From Streptococcus plurextorum DSM 22810 (GTDB lineage Bacteria > Bacillota > Bacilli > Lactobacillales > Streptococcaceae), in NCBI RefSeq assembly GCF_000423745.1, contig NZ_AUIO01000002.1, forward strand, positions 62,001 to 126,000: a DNA stretch of 64,000 bases, written 5' to 3'. Positions within the stretch are counted from its first letter, which is position 1. Every line of letters starts with the position of its first letter. The position numbers and the translations under genes are program-made. Shown piece after piece: positions 34,985 through 42,718 of this stretch. The notes under the pieces were generated by a model that saw only the letters and a program-made list of their open reading frames with translations, ran no database searches and was not told where the DNA came from.

Positions 34985-35920
34985 CTATTGCCAGCGACTT
35001 TTTTCCTCCAAAGGTAGAGCAAAGCGTTTTTCCAACCAACTCTCAGCCAGTTCTATCCACTTTCTAGCCTCTTGATTGAGTTCTATTAGAGAGCCTGCTG
35101 TTGCCTGTGTAGCAAGAGACAAGCCATGCCCTCCCTGTTCAAAAATATGTATCTCAAAAGGGATTCCTTTTTCTGCAAGTGCTGTCGCTAGACGCGTTGA
35201 CTGGCTAACATGCACCGAGGAATCCTCCGCAGTGGCCCAAATAAACATCGGCGGAGTCGTCTCATCAATTAGCCGACTGGCACTTGCTTGTTTCATTTGT
35301 TCTTTTGTCGGAAGACCTTGTCCAAAAAGAGAGATATTGGCTAATGAAAAAAGCTTCTGTGCTATATGATCTTGCTCTTTGACAAAGGCTTCATGGCTAA
35401 AATAATCTGTGATGGGGTAACCTGCAATAATAGCTGCTGGTCTGATTTTTGTCACATCAAAATGCTCTGTAAGAATTGGTTTATTCCAATGAACAGCATA
35501 ATTGGTCACATTATTACCCCCAGCTGAGAAGCCACATAGGGCAATCTTATCCGTATCAAGCAACCACTCCTCTGCGTAATCATAGATAAGGGTAAATGCC
35601 TGAGCGATATCTCTAAGCTGAGCTGGAAAAAGGGTATGCTCTCTAGGTTGTTGTTCACTCATTAACAGTGACTCAAAATCCTCATCCACTTCTTTAAAAA
35701 CGTGGTATCTAAGCACAAAGGCATGGTAGCCCATAGCAGCAAATCTGAGGGCGACAGCTTCTCCTTCACGATCAGAGCAACTGATATATGCGCCTCCTGG
35801 ACAAACGATAACTGCAGGACGCTTCTTCCCAGCCAAGAGCTCTGGGGAATCGTCTAGAATATAGGCTGTCATATTAACGTTTTTATGCTTTGGGTCTAAA
35901 GTAAATGTTTTAATGTCCAT
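34985..35920 (-). CDS. Alpha/beta-hydrolase esterase (BD-FAE-like)
   Basis: A 311-residue cytoplasmic esterase. It has the oxyanion motif CPGGAY, nucleophile elbow GFSAGGN at about 136-142, an acidic residue in WATAEDSSVH, and the catalytic His in EQGGHGLSLA. Similar enzymes deacylate sugars or release hydroxycinnamate from plant glycans. It lies 17 bp before the GH78 gene in the same operon, suggesting removal of acyl groups that block glycosidases. The acyl specificity is unknown. Confidence 0.85.
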   Translation of the reverse strand: MDIKTFTLDPKHKNVNMTAYILDDSPELLAGKKRPAVIVCPGGAYISCSDREGEAVALRFAAMGYHAFVLRYHVFKEVDEDFESLLMSEQQPREHTLFPAQLRDIAQAFTLIYDYAEEWLLDTDKIALCGFSAGGNNVTNYAVHWNKPILTEHFDVTKIRPAAIIAGYPITDYFSHEAFVKEQDHIAQKLFSLANISLFGQGLPTKEQMKQASASRLIDETTPPMFIWATAEDSSVHVSQSTRLATALAEKGIPFEIHIFEQGGHGLSLATQATAGSLIELNQEARKWIELAESWLEKRFALPLEEKSRWQ

Positions 35921-35938
35921 AAATTTCCTCTCCCTAAC

Positions 35939-36583
35939 TTACAGCAAATAAGATTGAAGGTAGTCGCAGACTTTCTGATAACCTTTAAGGGTTAAATGCA
36001 AACCATCTTGAGTAAAATCTGTCTGTAACTGACCACTTTCTTTATCTAGCAATAATGAATAAATGTCATGATAATAAAGACTTTCTGATGTTTTAGAATA
36101 CGCTTCAAGTTTTTGGTTTATCCTTACAATTGTCTTATTTTTCCGAATCCCAACCATATCATTGGCATTTTCAATAACTGGGTAAAGAGACAAAAGATGT
36201 CGCTTGACATTTGGAGTTTCCAAGGCTAATGCTTCACATAAATCCATGATAGCTGTTACGGTTTCAGCTATGGAACGTCCTTTTCCAATATCGTTTGTTC
36301 CCAATAAGATAAAAACTTCACTTGGACACAATCCTTTCAGCACACGGTCATATTCTTTGACAACTCTTATCGCCTCAATTCCACTGATTCCTCGTTTGTA
36401 AATCTGTTTCTGCGAAACCAGCAATTCGTCAATAGGAAAGCCTTCTGTAATAGAGTCTCCAACAAAGACTATCTGGTTAGGTTTTGCCAATTTATTCAAG
36501 CCCGAAAACATTTGGAGCTTCTCGTTAATTGCCCCTAATAGAAGGTTATCAATTAGGGCTTTGACTTCTTCTGACAATTGCAT
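35939..36583 (-). CDS. SGNH/GDSL esterase in the rhamnosidase operon
   Basis: A 214-residue SGNH hydrolase with GDSITEGFPI, KRGISG, LGTNDIG and the C-terminal DGLHLTLKGY. There is no signal peptide. The start at MQLSEEVKAL has AAGGTGG six bases ahead; an earlier ATG overlaps the preceding stop and has no properly spaced site. It is paralogous to the enzyme at 14991-15617. It probably removes acetyl or other acyl groups from an imported glycoside. Confidence 0.85.
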   Translation of the reverse strand: MQLSEEVKALIDNLLLGAINEKLQMFSGLNKLAKPNQIVFVGDSITEGFPIDELLVSQKQIYKRGISGIEAIRVVKEYDRVLKGLCPSEVFILLGTNDIGKGRSIAETVTAIMDLCEALALETPNVKRHLLSLYPVIENANDMVGIRKNKTIVRINQKLEAYSKTSESLYYHDIYSLLLDKESGQLQTDFTQDGLHLTLKGYQKVCDYLQSYLL

Positions 36584-36594
36584 TTTTACCACCT

Positions 36595-37446
36595 TCATCT
36601 CCCCTTTCCAAATACTTTCAAGACCTCGTCTTTACGAATCATAATTGATCCTTTGCCATGTCGAATACGGCAAAAGCTACTTGCCCGTGGATCCATTTCT
36701 ATAAAACGATGGTTAAGCTTGTCCTCAATCGTCACTGTTCCCTCAAAAATCCCATCAACCAAATCTAAGTAATCTTGTAGATAAGAAGTCGCAATCGGTG
36801 CACCATTATGATTTGGCAAGAGGTAATCATACCGTTCAGCATAAGTTAAGAGAAGTTGAGTATTAGCTTTAAAATTTTCCAATCTCTGTCTAACATCATA
36901 TGCTCTTTCCTGGTCTGGGTTTCTAGAATTTTCAAACAATATAACCTGAGCCGCCTCCATTTCATCGCCACAAAACATCATGCGATGTGTCGCATCAAAG
37001 AAAAACAGCGAGGAATTGCAATGAGCTGGCTTGACTTCTAATAGCTCTATCGTACGATTTCCAAGCTCGATGCTATCTCCAGCAGTTAACTCTATACATT
37101 TGTAGTTTGGAAATGGCAGAGCTGTGATGTCAAAAGGTCCTTTGTTTTCTGAGACAGATGGAAAATCAATCCCATATCCTTTTGGGACATAGACCTCTTC
37201 AAACTCGCCATTACCACTCGAATGATCTGGGTGAAAATGGGTATTAGCACAAATAAGAGGTTTTGATGTCAAGCCCTCAGCAAATTTTCGAAGGGTCCCA
37301 GAGCCATAACCCGTATCTAAAAGAAGGGCTCTGTCATCTCCTTCTAAGAGGTAACAATTTTGACTACCACTCATGAAGTTAATGACCCATGTCCCCTCTT
37401 TCAATTGAAATGCCGTATAGTTTGCAAAGATTTCTAGTACATTCAT
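36595..37446 (-). CDS. Metallo-beta-lactamase-fold hydrolase
   Basis: A 283-residue MBL-fold enzyme with the metal motif THFHPDHSSG, a following His in KPAHCNSSL, Asp in FCGDEM and His in LLPNHNGAP. AAGGAG precedes the start. It lies between the GPH symporter gene and the SGNH esterase gene. The fold is clear; the substrate is not. Context suggests hydrolysis of an ester, lactone or aryl moiety of the imported glycoside. Confidence 0.85.
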   Translation of the reverse strand: MNVLEIFANYTAFQLKEGTWVINFMSGSQNCYLLEGDDRALLLDTGYGSGTLRKFAEGLTSKPLICANTHFHPDHSSGNGEFEEVYVPKGYGIDFPSVSENKGPFDITALPFPNYKCIELTAGDSIELGNRTIELLEVKPAHCNSSLFFFDATHRMMFCGDEMEAAQVILFENSRNPDQERAYDVRQRLENFKANTQLLLTYAERYDYLLPNHNGAPIATSYLQDYLDLVDGIFEGTVTIEDKLNHRFIEMDPRASSFCRIRHGKGSIMIRKDEVLKVFGKGR

Positions 37447-37463
37447 TGATTTCTCCTTAATAA

Positions 37464-37510
37464 GAAAACCCTAGGTAAACCTAGGGCTGTGAAACAGTCC
37501 TTGGGACTGT
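37464..37510 (-). terminator. Two hairpins after the first GPH symporter gene
   Basis: The stem ACAGTCC / GGACTGT (37494-37510) and the stem CCCTAGG / CCTAGGG (37469-37486) follow each other on the minus strand; the second is followed by TTTTCTTATT. This may partially terminate the operon, so that the symporter transcript exceeds that of the downstream hydrolases. Confidence 0.7.
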
Positions 37511-37516
37511 AGTTAG

Positions 37517-38905
37517 TTATGCTTCATGATTGTCTTCTGAATGGTCACGAATCATTGATTTCATCACTTGGATATCCGCACGATGCTTATCTACCGGATT
37601 AAAGCGAAGGGCAAAAAGCATGATTAGACCAATCAAAACTGGGGCACCAAAGCGTAAGAAGTTAATGGCAAATAAAGTTGCTTCATTTTGTTGACCAATC
37701 GCATTTGGCACATAGCCCACCAAACCAAGCACAAAGAGGACACCTGAGCTTGTCAAAGCATTGCCACATTTTTGAGCAAAACCTTTAATGGATGAAATCA
37801 CACCATTAGCAGAAATGCCCTCTGTAAATTGGATGTAGTCAATGGCATCATTAACCAAAACGTTTACCAAAGCATTTTGCATGGTTGAGAACATTGCCGC
37901 AGCAAAACTAAGCACTACTAATAATGTGAAATTGGTCTTACCAAAGAAGAATAAGGTGACAAAGAAAATTCCTGATGCAAATACTGAGAAGGCAAGAGCT
38001 TTTTGAGCTGTCTTCAAATATTTCAAGACCAGTGGCATGATGACCATCATGGAAATAATCCCAGCTGGAGACGTCAATGCCATATAAGTACCGATCAAAT
38101 CTGGTCGCGCCCAGTAATACATAACATAATAAACTGAAGCTGCAAATCCTAGACCATAACCTAAGGAAGCAAGTACCCAAACCACTATAAATGGGGCTAA
38201 TTCTTTATGTTTTAAGATGCGTTTTAAATCATCTATCAAGGGACGATCTGGTAGGGGTTCGATGTATTTTTCTTTAGCTGTTGCAAAAAGTCCCCAGAAG
38301 GTGATGCAGGATAAAGCACCTAGAATCAGCATCAAAGGAATGTAGCCATTGGAGACACCAAGACTTTTTTCAAAGAAGGCCTTGATGTCCATACCAAAGG
38401 ATGAACCTATTGTAAAGGCGATAGCTGTCACCCCTGCACCAACTGAGATGATGATATTACGGTTTTTATCCTCCTTGACATGGGCTGGCAAAATCGCCAT
38501 CTGAGGCATAGTATACATGGTTACCGTCATGCCATAGCCGATGTACATGAGTAAGAAATACCACCATTTTCCTGAGGCAGAAAAATCAGGTACAATCCAT
38601 ACCATTGTCGCAAAGAATGTGAGCAAAAGGGGAGCTGGTAGAAAATATGGGCGGTATCGTCCCCACCTAGATTTGGTTCGGTCAGCGATAACCCCCATCA
38701 TCGGGTCGTTAATAGCATCCCAAAGGGTCGCAATCAACATGATGAGAGCTCCCGATGTAGCGCTAATCCCTAAGTTATCCGTCATATGAATACTCAGGAA
38801 TGAGGCCATAGCTGCTGCTATCACCATTGCAGGACCGCTAACAGAAGTAGCGTGGAAGAAAGCAAACTTCCAATCCATCTTCTCTTTTGGATGTTTGTTA
38901 GCCAT
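37517..38905 (-). CDS. GPH-family sugar symporter, first copy
   Basis: A 462-residue, twelve-helix MFS protein of the glycoside-pentoside-hexuronide:cation symporter family. It has the conserved loop 2-3 pattern LWDAINDPMMGVIADRTKSRWGRYRPY. The start MANKHPKEKMDW has AAAGGAG upstream; the longer frame runs into the promoter. It leads an operon with an MBL hydrolase, an SGNH esterase, an esterase and a rhamnosidase, so a rhamnosylated glycoside is its likely cargo. Expression is probably under carbon catabolite control through an adjacent cre-like site. Confidence 0.92.
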   Translation of the reverse strand: MANKHPKEKMDWKFAFFHATSVSGPAMVIAAAMASFLSIHMTDNLGISATSGALIMLIATLWDAINDPMMGVIADRTKSRWGRYRPYFLPAPLLLTFFATMVWIVPDFSASGKWWYFLLMYIGYGMTVTMYTMPQMAILPAHVKEDKNRNIIISVGAGVTAIAFTIGSSFGMDIKAFFEKSLGVSNGYIPLMLILGALSCITFWGLFATAKEKYIEPLPDRPLIDDLKRILKHKELAPFIVVWVLASLGYGLGFAASVYYVMYYWARPDLIGTYMALTSPAGIISMMVIMPLVLKYLKTAQKALAFSVFASGIFFVTLFFFGKTNFTLLVVLSFAAAMFSTMQNALVNVLVNDAIDYIQFTEGISANGVISSIKGFAQKCGNALTSSGVLFVLGLVGYVPNAIGQQNEATLFAINFLRFGAPVLIGLIMLFALRFNPVDKHRADIQVMKSMIRDHSEDNHEA

Positions 38906-38944
38906 AAACAATTCTCCTTTAATATTTTTATCTTTTATAGTTTC

Positions 38945-38973
38945 AGTATAGCTTATAGAAAGCGCATACACTA
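38945..38973 (-). promoter_or_regulatory. Promoter of the rhamnosidase operon with cre-like site
   Basis: On the minus strand, a weak -35 TAGTGT (38968-38973), a 17-bp spacer and TATACT (38945-38950). The cre-like sequence TAGAAAGCGCATACAC at 38956-38971 (14 of 16 positions) overlaps the spacer and -35. A GCATA-5-TATGC palindrome covers the -35. A weak -35 with an upstream motif suggests activator dependence. Confidence 0.68.
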
Positions 38974-38994
38974 TATGCTATTTTTTGTTATTGT

Positions 38995-39011
38995 CTGTTC
39001 ATTTCGTAGAT
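38995..39011 (-). promoter_or_regulatory. Shared 17-bp upstream motif, copy 1
   Basis: ATCTACGAAATGAACAG on the minus strand lies 21 bp upstream of the GPH promoter -35. The same 17 bases occur at 42611-42627. A partial direct repeat of ATCTAC precedes it here. Likely an activator site for one of the AraC-family regulators. Confidence 0.72.
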
Positions 39012-39026
39012 GTTGGTAGATGCAGA

Positions 39027-41450
39027 TCACGAATATTCCAATACGATTTCCTTATCATCTGCTTTTAAGGTTAGGCTAATCGGTGAGGACGTCCGTTTTA
39101 AAATGATTTGAGCTCGTCCAAAATAGCTACTTGTCACCTTCCCCTTATAAGAATGAGTGGGCTTAGGATCTCCAGAACCAATTCCCTCTAAGTGAGCGCC
39201 TTCTATGGCCAAGACTTCAATGTCAGCGTCTTGATCAGTAATGAGAAGACCATTTGCATCCTCAAAGGATAGGCTAAGATAGACCAAGTCTTGGGCTTCA
39301 AAATCCACTTTTGCAACTAAATGCTTGGTGGCTCTATCTGCACTGGTCAGATAGGACTCTCCAATTTTTTGCCCTGCTTGGTAGTTGGCAGCTCTTAGCG
39401 TCCCTGCTTGATAAGGCACTTCAAAATAAGTGACAAAGGCCATTTCTTCACCTATCGCCTTGCGACCAATGAGACAATCATTCAGATAAAGTTCTACTTG
39501 ATCTCCTGGAGCATAAACTTCCACAATCGTCTGCTGCCCATCTACACCTGACCATGTCCAAGAAGCCACACTGTCTGAGATGACCCAAGGTGTTTTAATT
39601 ACTTTTTTGCCATAATGATGAGGATTTTGAACAGTGATATAGGGAGTTTTTCTTAGTCCAAATACAATTTCCCTATAATAAGATGCAGGACGTCTAAAGC
39701 CTGTAATGTCAATATCCCCACAGAATGCTAGCTGACACGGAAATTGTGCACCGAAGCCTCCTTGGCCCCACTCGTAAGCTGGAACACCAACACCTGCCTC
39801 ACCAATATAGTCCCAACCTGTCCAAGTAAAGTCTCCAATAACACTCGGTAATTGTTGAACCAATTCCCAGTTTCTTGCGATTTCTGGTGGATAGGTCTCA
39901 CTTCCTACTATGACACGATTTGGGTGTTCTTTGGCATCTAGCTGGTAACGAGCAGTCATGTAATTATAGCCGGCAACATCTGTTGCTGCTGTTGCCCAAT
40001 CTAAGTTTTGACTAATGATGGGATGCACAACAATCTTGTCCATGCTAGTGTCCATTATAGACATAAAATCATTGACATTCCCTGTAACAGTCTGTCCTTC
40101 TGCTTGATTTTGCGCCACCACATCCGCCGTAATTTGAGGTATTTTATCTCCTGCAGCAAAGACACCGTTAATACCTGCTAAGGTTGGACGTGTCTTATCT
40201 AACGATTTAATCTGGTCATGAATCTCCTTAGCGAGGTGGCTGCCATGTTGGGTTGCAATTTCAGGGATTTCATTGCCAATAGAATACAGAATAACTGATG
40301 GGTGATTAAAATCCGACTCCACCATGGCCCTGACGTCCTTACGCCAATGCTCCTCAAAAACAAGACTGTAATCAAAATCACTTTTAAATCGCGTCCACAT
40401 GTCAAAAGTCTCGTCCATGACATAAAGACCTATCTCATCACAAGCTCTCAGTAAAGCTGGTGCTGCTGGATGATGTGCCATGCGAATAGCATTAAATCCA
40501 GCATCCTTCAATAAACCAACCTGTCGGCGATGAGCAGCTTCGTATGTCGCGGCTCCCAGTAAGCCACTGTCATGATGGATACAAGCACCACGGAGATTGA
40601 CGGACTGGTTATTAATCCTCAAGCCGCGTTTACTATCAACCGAAATCGTCCGAATGCCAAAGGCTTGTTGGTCCTCATCAATCAAGCTCTGTCCCTGGCG
40701 AATGATAACCTTGACCTGATAGAGGTATGGGGTGTCTGCTGTCCAAGGAAGTGGGTGTTCAAGAGTTAGCACACATTTAAAATCCTTTGATTCGCCCGCT
40801 TTAATCACATAAGGACGGCAATCCCATTGAATCAATTGACCATCTTTATCTTGTATGCTGATATCTAACTCAAAGGATTGACATTTTCCTGTTTCGTTGA
40901 CAATAGGAACAGCGACTTCTAGTCTTGCTAACTCATCTGTCAGCTCTAGTGTTTCCACACGGCTTCCTATTTCTCTTATATGAAGGGCTGGACTGGTTAA
41001 GAGATAGACATCCCGATAAAGACCACCACCAGAGTACCATCTGCTATTGCTCATCGCTCCATTTCTTACCTGAACACGGATTTCATTATCTCCTTCATGA
41101 AGAAAATCATGAATGGCTACATAAAAGGTGGTGTAGCCAAAATGATGTTTACCTGCCAGTTGCCCATTCACATAGACAAACGTATTCATGTAAGAACCTT
41201 CAAATTTTAAAAGGATGCACTTATCCATATCTTCTTGATTTAGGAAAAAATGCTTTAAATACACGTATTGATGCCCATCACGGAAACCTGTATTTCCCCC
41301 ATTGGGGCTGTCTGCATATGGTTTTTCAAAAATCATTGCATCATGTGGTAGCTGAACATCTTGGGCATGTTCAGGAATATCCCACACCAGAGCAAATGAA
41401 TCCTTATCTTTCCAAAATTTCCAATGGTCATTGAATAGCTGACTCTTCAT
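39027..41450 (-). CDS. GH2 beta-galactosidase-like glycosidase
   Basis: An 807-residue cytoplasmic enzyme with the GH2 plan: sugar-binding jelly roll (YVNGQLAGKHHFGYTTFYV), immunoglobulin-like domain, TIM barrel with acid/base Glu394 in YSIGNEIPE and nucleophile Glu518 in VGSETYPPE, and C-terminal Ig-like domains resembling DUF4982. The start MKSQLFNDHWKFW is preferred over an upstream Met six codons earlier. Family GH2 of this size usually cleaves beta-galactosides; beta-glucuronidase signature residues (NxK) are not evident. It is transcribed alone, between two regulatory regions. Confidence 0.85.
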   Translation of the reverse strand: MKSQLFNDHWKFWKDKDSFALVWDIPEHAQDVQLPHDAMIFEKPYADSPNGGNTGFRDGHQYVYLKHFFLNQEDMDKCILLKFEGSYMNTFVYVNGQLAGKHHFGYTTFYVAIHDFLHEGDNEIRVQVRNGAMSNSRWYSGGGLYRDVYLLTSPALHIREIGSRVETLELTDELARLEVAVPIVNETGKCQSFELDISIQDKDGQLIQWDCRPYVIKAGESKDFKCVLTLEHPLPWTADTPYLYQVKVIIRQGQSLIDEDQQAFGIRTISVDSKRGLRINNQSVNLRGACIHHDSGLLGAATYEAAHRRQVGLLKDAGFNAIRMAHHPAAPALLRACDEIGLYVMDETFDMWTRFKSDFDYSLVFEEHWRKDVRAMVESDFNHPSVILYSIGNEIPEIATQHGSHLAKEIHDQIKSLDKTRPTLAGINGVFAAGDKIPQITADVVAQNQAEGQTVTGNVNDFMSIMDTSMDKIVVHPIISQNLDWATAATDVAGYNYMTARYQLDAKEHPNRVIVGSETYPPEIARNWELVQQLPSVIGDFTWTGWDYIGEAGVGVPAYEWGQGGFGAQFPCQLAFCGDIDITGFRRPASYYREIVFGLRKTPYITVQNPHHYGKKVIKTPWVISDSVASWTWSGVDGQQTIVEVYAPGDQVELYLNDCLIGRKAIGEEMAFVTYFEVPYQAGTLRAANYQAGQKIGESYLTSADRATKHLVAKVDFEAQDLVYLSLSFEDANGLLITDQDADIEVLAIEGAHLEGIGSGDPKPTHSYKGKVTSSYFGRAQIILKRTSSPISLTLKADDKEIVLEYS

Positions 41451-41517
41451 AGAACTCGCCTTTCTCAATTTTAATGTATTAACAGTATATCCTTTCTTAC
41501 CTTACCTGACTATAGCC

Positions 41518-41555
41518 AAAAAAATCCTGACCTATGGTCATTTCATAGGTCAGGA
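41518..41555 (-). terminator. Terminator of the second AraC-type gene
   Basis: A perfect 12-bp stem TCCTGACCTATG / CATAGGTCAGGA (41525-41536 and 41544-41555), followed on the minus strand by a T run. A-rich flanks on both sides. Confidence 0.9.
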
Positions 41556-41563
41556 AAAAATCA

Positions 41564-42556
41564 CTAACGTCTTTCCTTGCGATATTCTGCAGGTGAAAGA
41601 CCTAATATTTTCTTAAAAATTTTATAGAAATATGAGGGATTTTCATAGCCCACTTGAAGCGATATTTTTTCAATCGGTGCATCTGTATAAAGAAGGTAAT
41701 CAGCAGCTACATTGATCCGCTGTAAATGAACCAGCTTGATAAAGGATTTCCCTGTTTGCTTTTTCAAGTAGGTCGATAAATAGTTAGGATTAAAGCCAAA
41801 GTGGTCACCCATTTCTTCCAATGTCGCATGAGCATAGTTTGTTTCGATGTAGTGTAATAAAGATAAAAGGTTGGACTCTTCTTTTCGGTTGGATAACATC
41901 TTATGATCAGGTTGAGTCGATAAGCGCAATAATTTAGCAAAGAAAATCAATAACTCATGGCGAATAATATGGCTGGCTTGCGCATCACTCTTTTTATAAT
42001 ATTCATAAATTATATTAGTCAGGGTTGGTTTTAATCCATCTTCTTGCTGTGTATGAAAAACGGTATAATTGCCCTTATCGTGGTTACTTGGCACAAAAAA
42101 GAGAATGTCTGTCAAGTAGCCCCCAGATTCTATGCGACGTAAAAAATCCAGGTCACTACTTGAAAATGCCGTCTTTCTCAAAGCAATATTTAATACCACA
42201 TCCTCTGAGCCAATCTCCACATTTTTATGAATCAAGTTAGGACTAGCGATAAAAATATCCCCTTCTTTTAGGTGAATGGTCTCTTCTTCTAGTTCAAGGG
42301 TTAACTGACCTTTTAGAACCAATATCATCTCCACATAGTTATGAAAATGAAAGGGAACAAATGAATTAATAGGATTGACGGTTAAGGTAATGGGTTGTAA
42401 ATTCAATTCTAATTCATCATCAAGATTGCTGAAAAATTCATAAATTTCTTGTCCTTTTATGGTTCTGACCGGGACTGGATGAAAATTCTCAACAATTTCT
42501 TGCCAGTCTCGTTGGCGGGTTTGTTGCTTCAATAAATCTAAAATGATGGCATCCAT
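41564..42556 (-). CDS. AraC-family regulator, second copy
   Basis: A 330-residue regulator with a cupin sensor (FVPFHFHNYVEMILVLKGQLTLEL, LKEGDIFIASPNLIHKN) and a C-terminal AraC HTH pair (TLEEMGDHFGFNPNYLSTYLKKQTGKSF, PIEKISLQVGYENPSYFYKIFKKILGLSP). The start at ATG 42556 is preferred because AAGGAG lies six bases upstream; another ATG six bases earlier abuts it. It is divergent from the GH3-GH78-pgmB-GH43 operon and probably controls it and the GPH operon. Confidence 0.88.
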   Translation of the reverse strand: MDAIILDLLKQQTRQRDWQEIVENFHPVPVRTIKGQEIYEFFSNLDDELELNLQPITLTVNPINSFVPFHFHNYVEMILVLKGQLTLELEEETIHLKEGDIFIASPNLIHKNVEIGSEDVVLNIALRKTAFSSSDLDFLRRIESGGYLTDILFFVPSNHDKGNYTVFHTQQEDGLKPTLTNIIYEYYKKSDAQASHIIRHELLIFFAKLLRLSTQPDHKMLSNRKEESNLLSLLHYIETNYAHATLEEMGDHFGFNPNYLSTYLKKQTGKSFIKLVHLQRINVAADYLLYTDAPIEKISLQVGYENPSYFYKIFKKILGLSPAEYRKERR

Positions 42557-42610
42557 AGGCATCTCCTTTTCCTCTAATCATTATACCCTTTTAGTCAATC
42601 ACGTCAACCT

Positions 42611-42627
42611 ATCTACGAAATGAACAG
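42611..42627 (+). promoter_or_regulatory. Shared 17-bp upstream motif, copy 2
   Basis: ATCTACGAAATGAACAG, identical over 17 bases to the motif at 38995-39011. It lies 32 bp upstream of TTGACA (42660-42665) in the intergenic region between the second AraC-type gene and the first GH3 gene. Confidence 0.72.
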
Positions 42628-42659
42628 TTAACTTATTTTTTTCGACCATTGTTTCCCAC

Positions 42660-42691
42660 TTGACATATGCTAAACTTAAACTAGTTATGAT
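42660..42691 (+). promoter_or_regulatory. Promoter of the GH3-GH78-GH43 operon
   Basis: TTGACA at 42660-42665. The -10 is less certain: TATGAT at 42686-42691 gives a long 20-bp spacer, AGTTAT at 42683 gives 17. The poor -10 fits an activated promoter. Confidence 0.55.
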
Positions 42692-42718
42692 AATAATGAG
42701 AGGATTAGGAGATTTACG

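Noticed and set aside
40925..41434. 169-residue plus-strand frame inside the GH2 gene
   Set aside because: Antisense shadow rich in His, Cys and Leu, with no start signal or recognisable domain.
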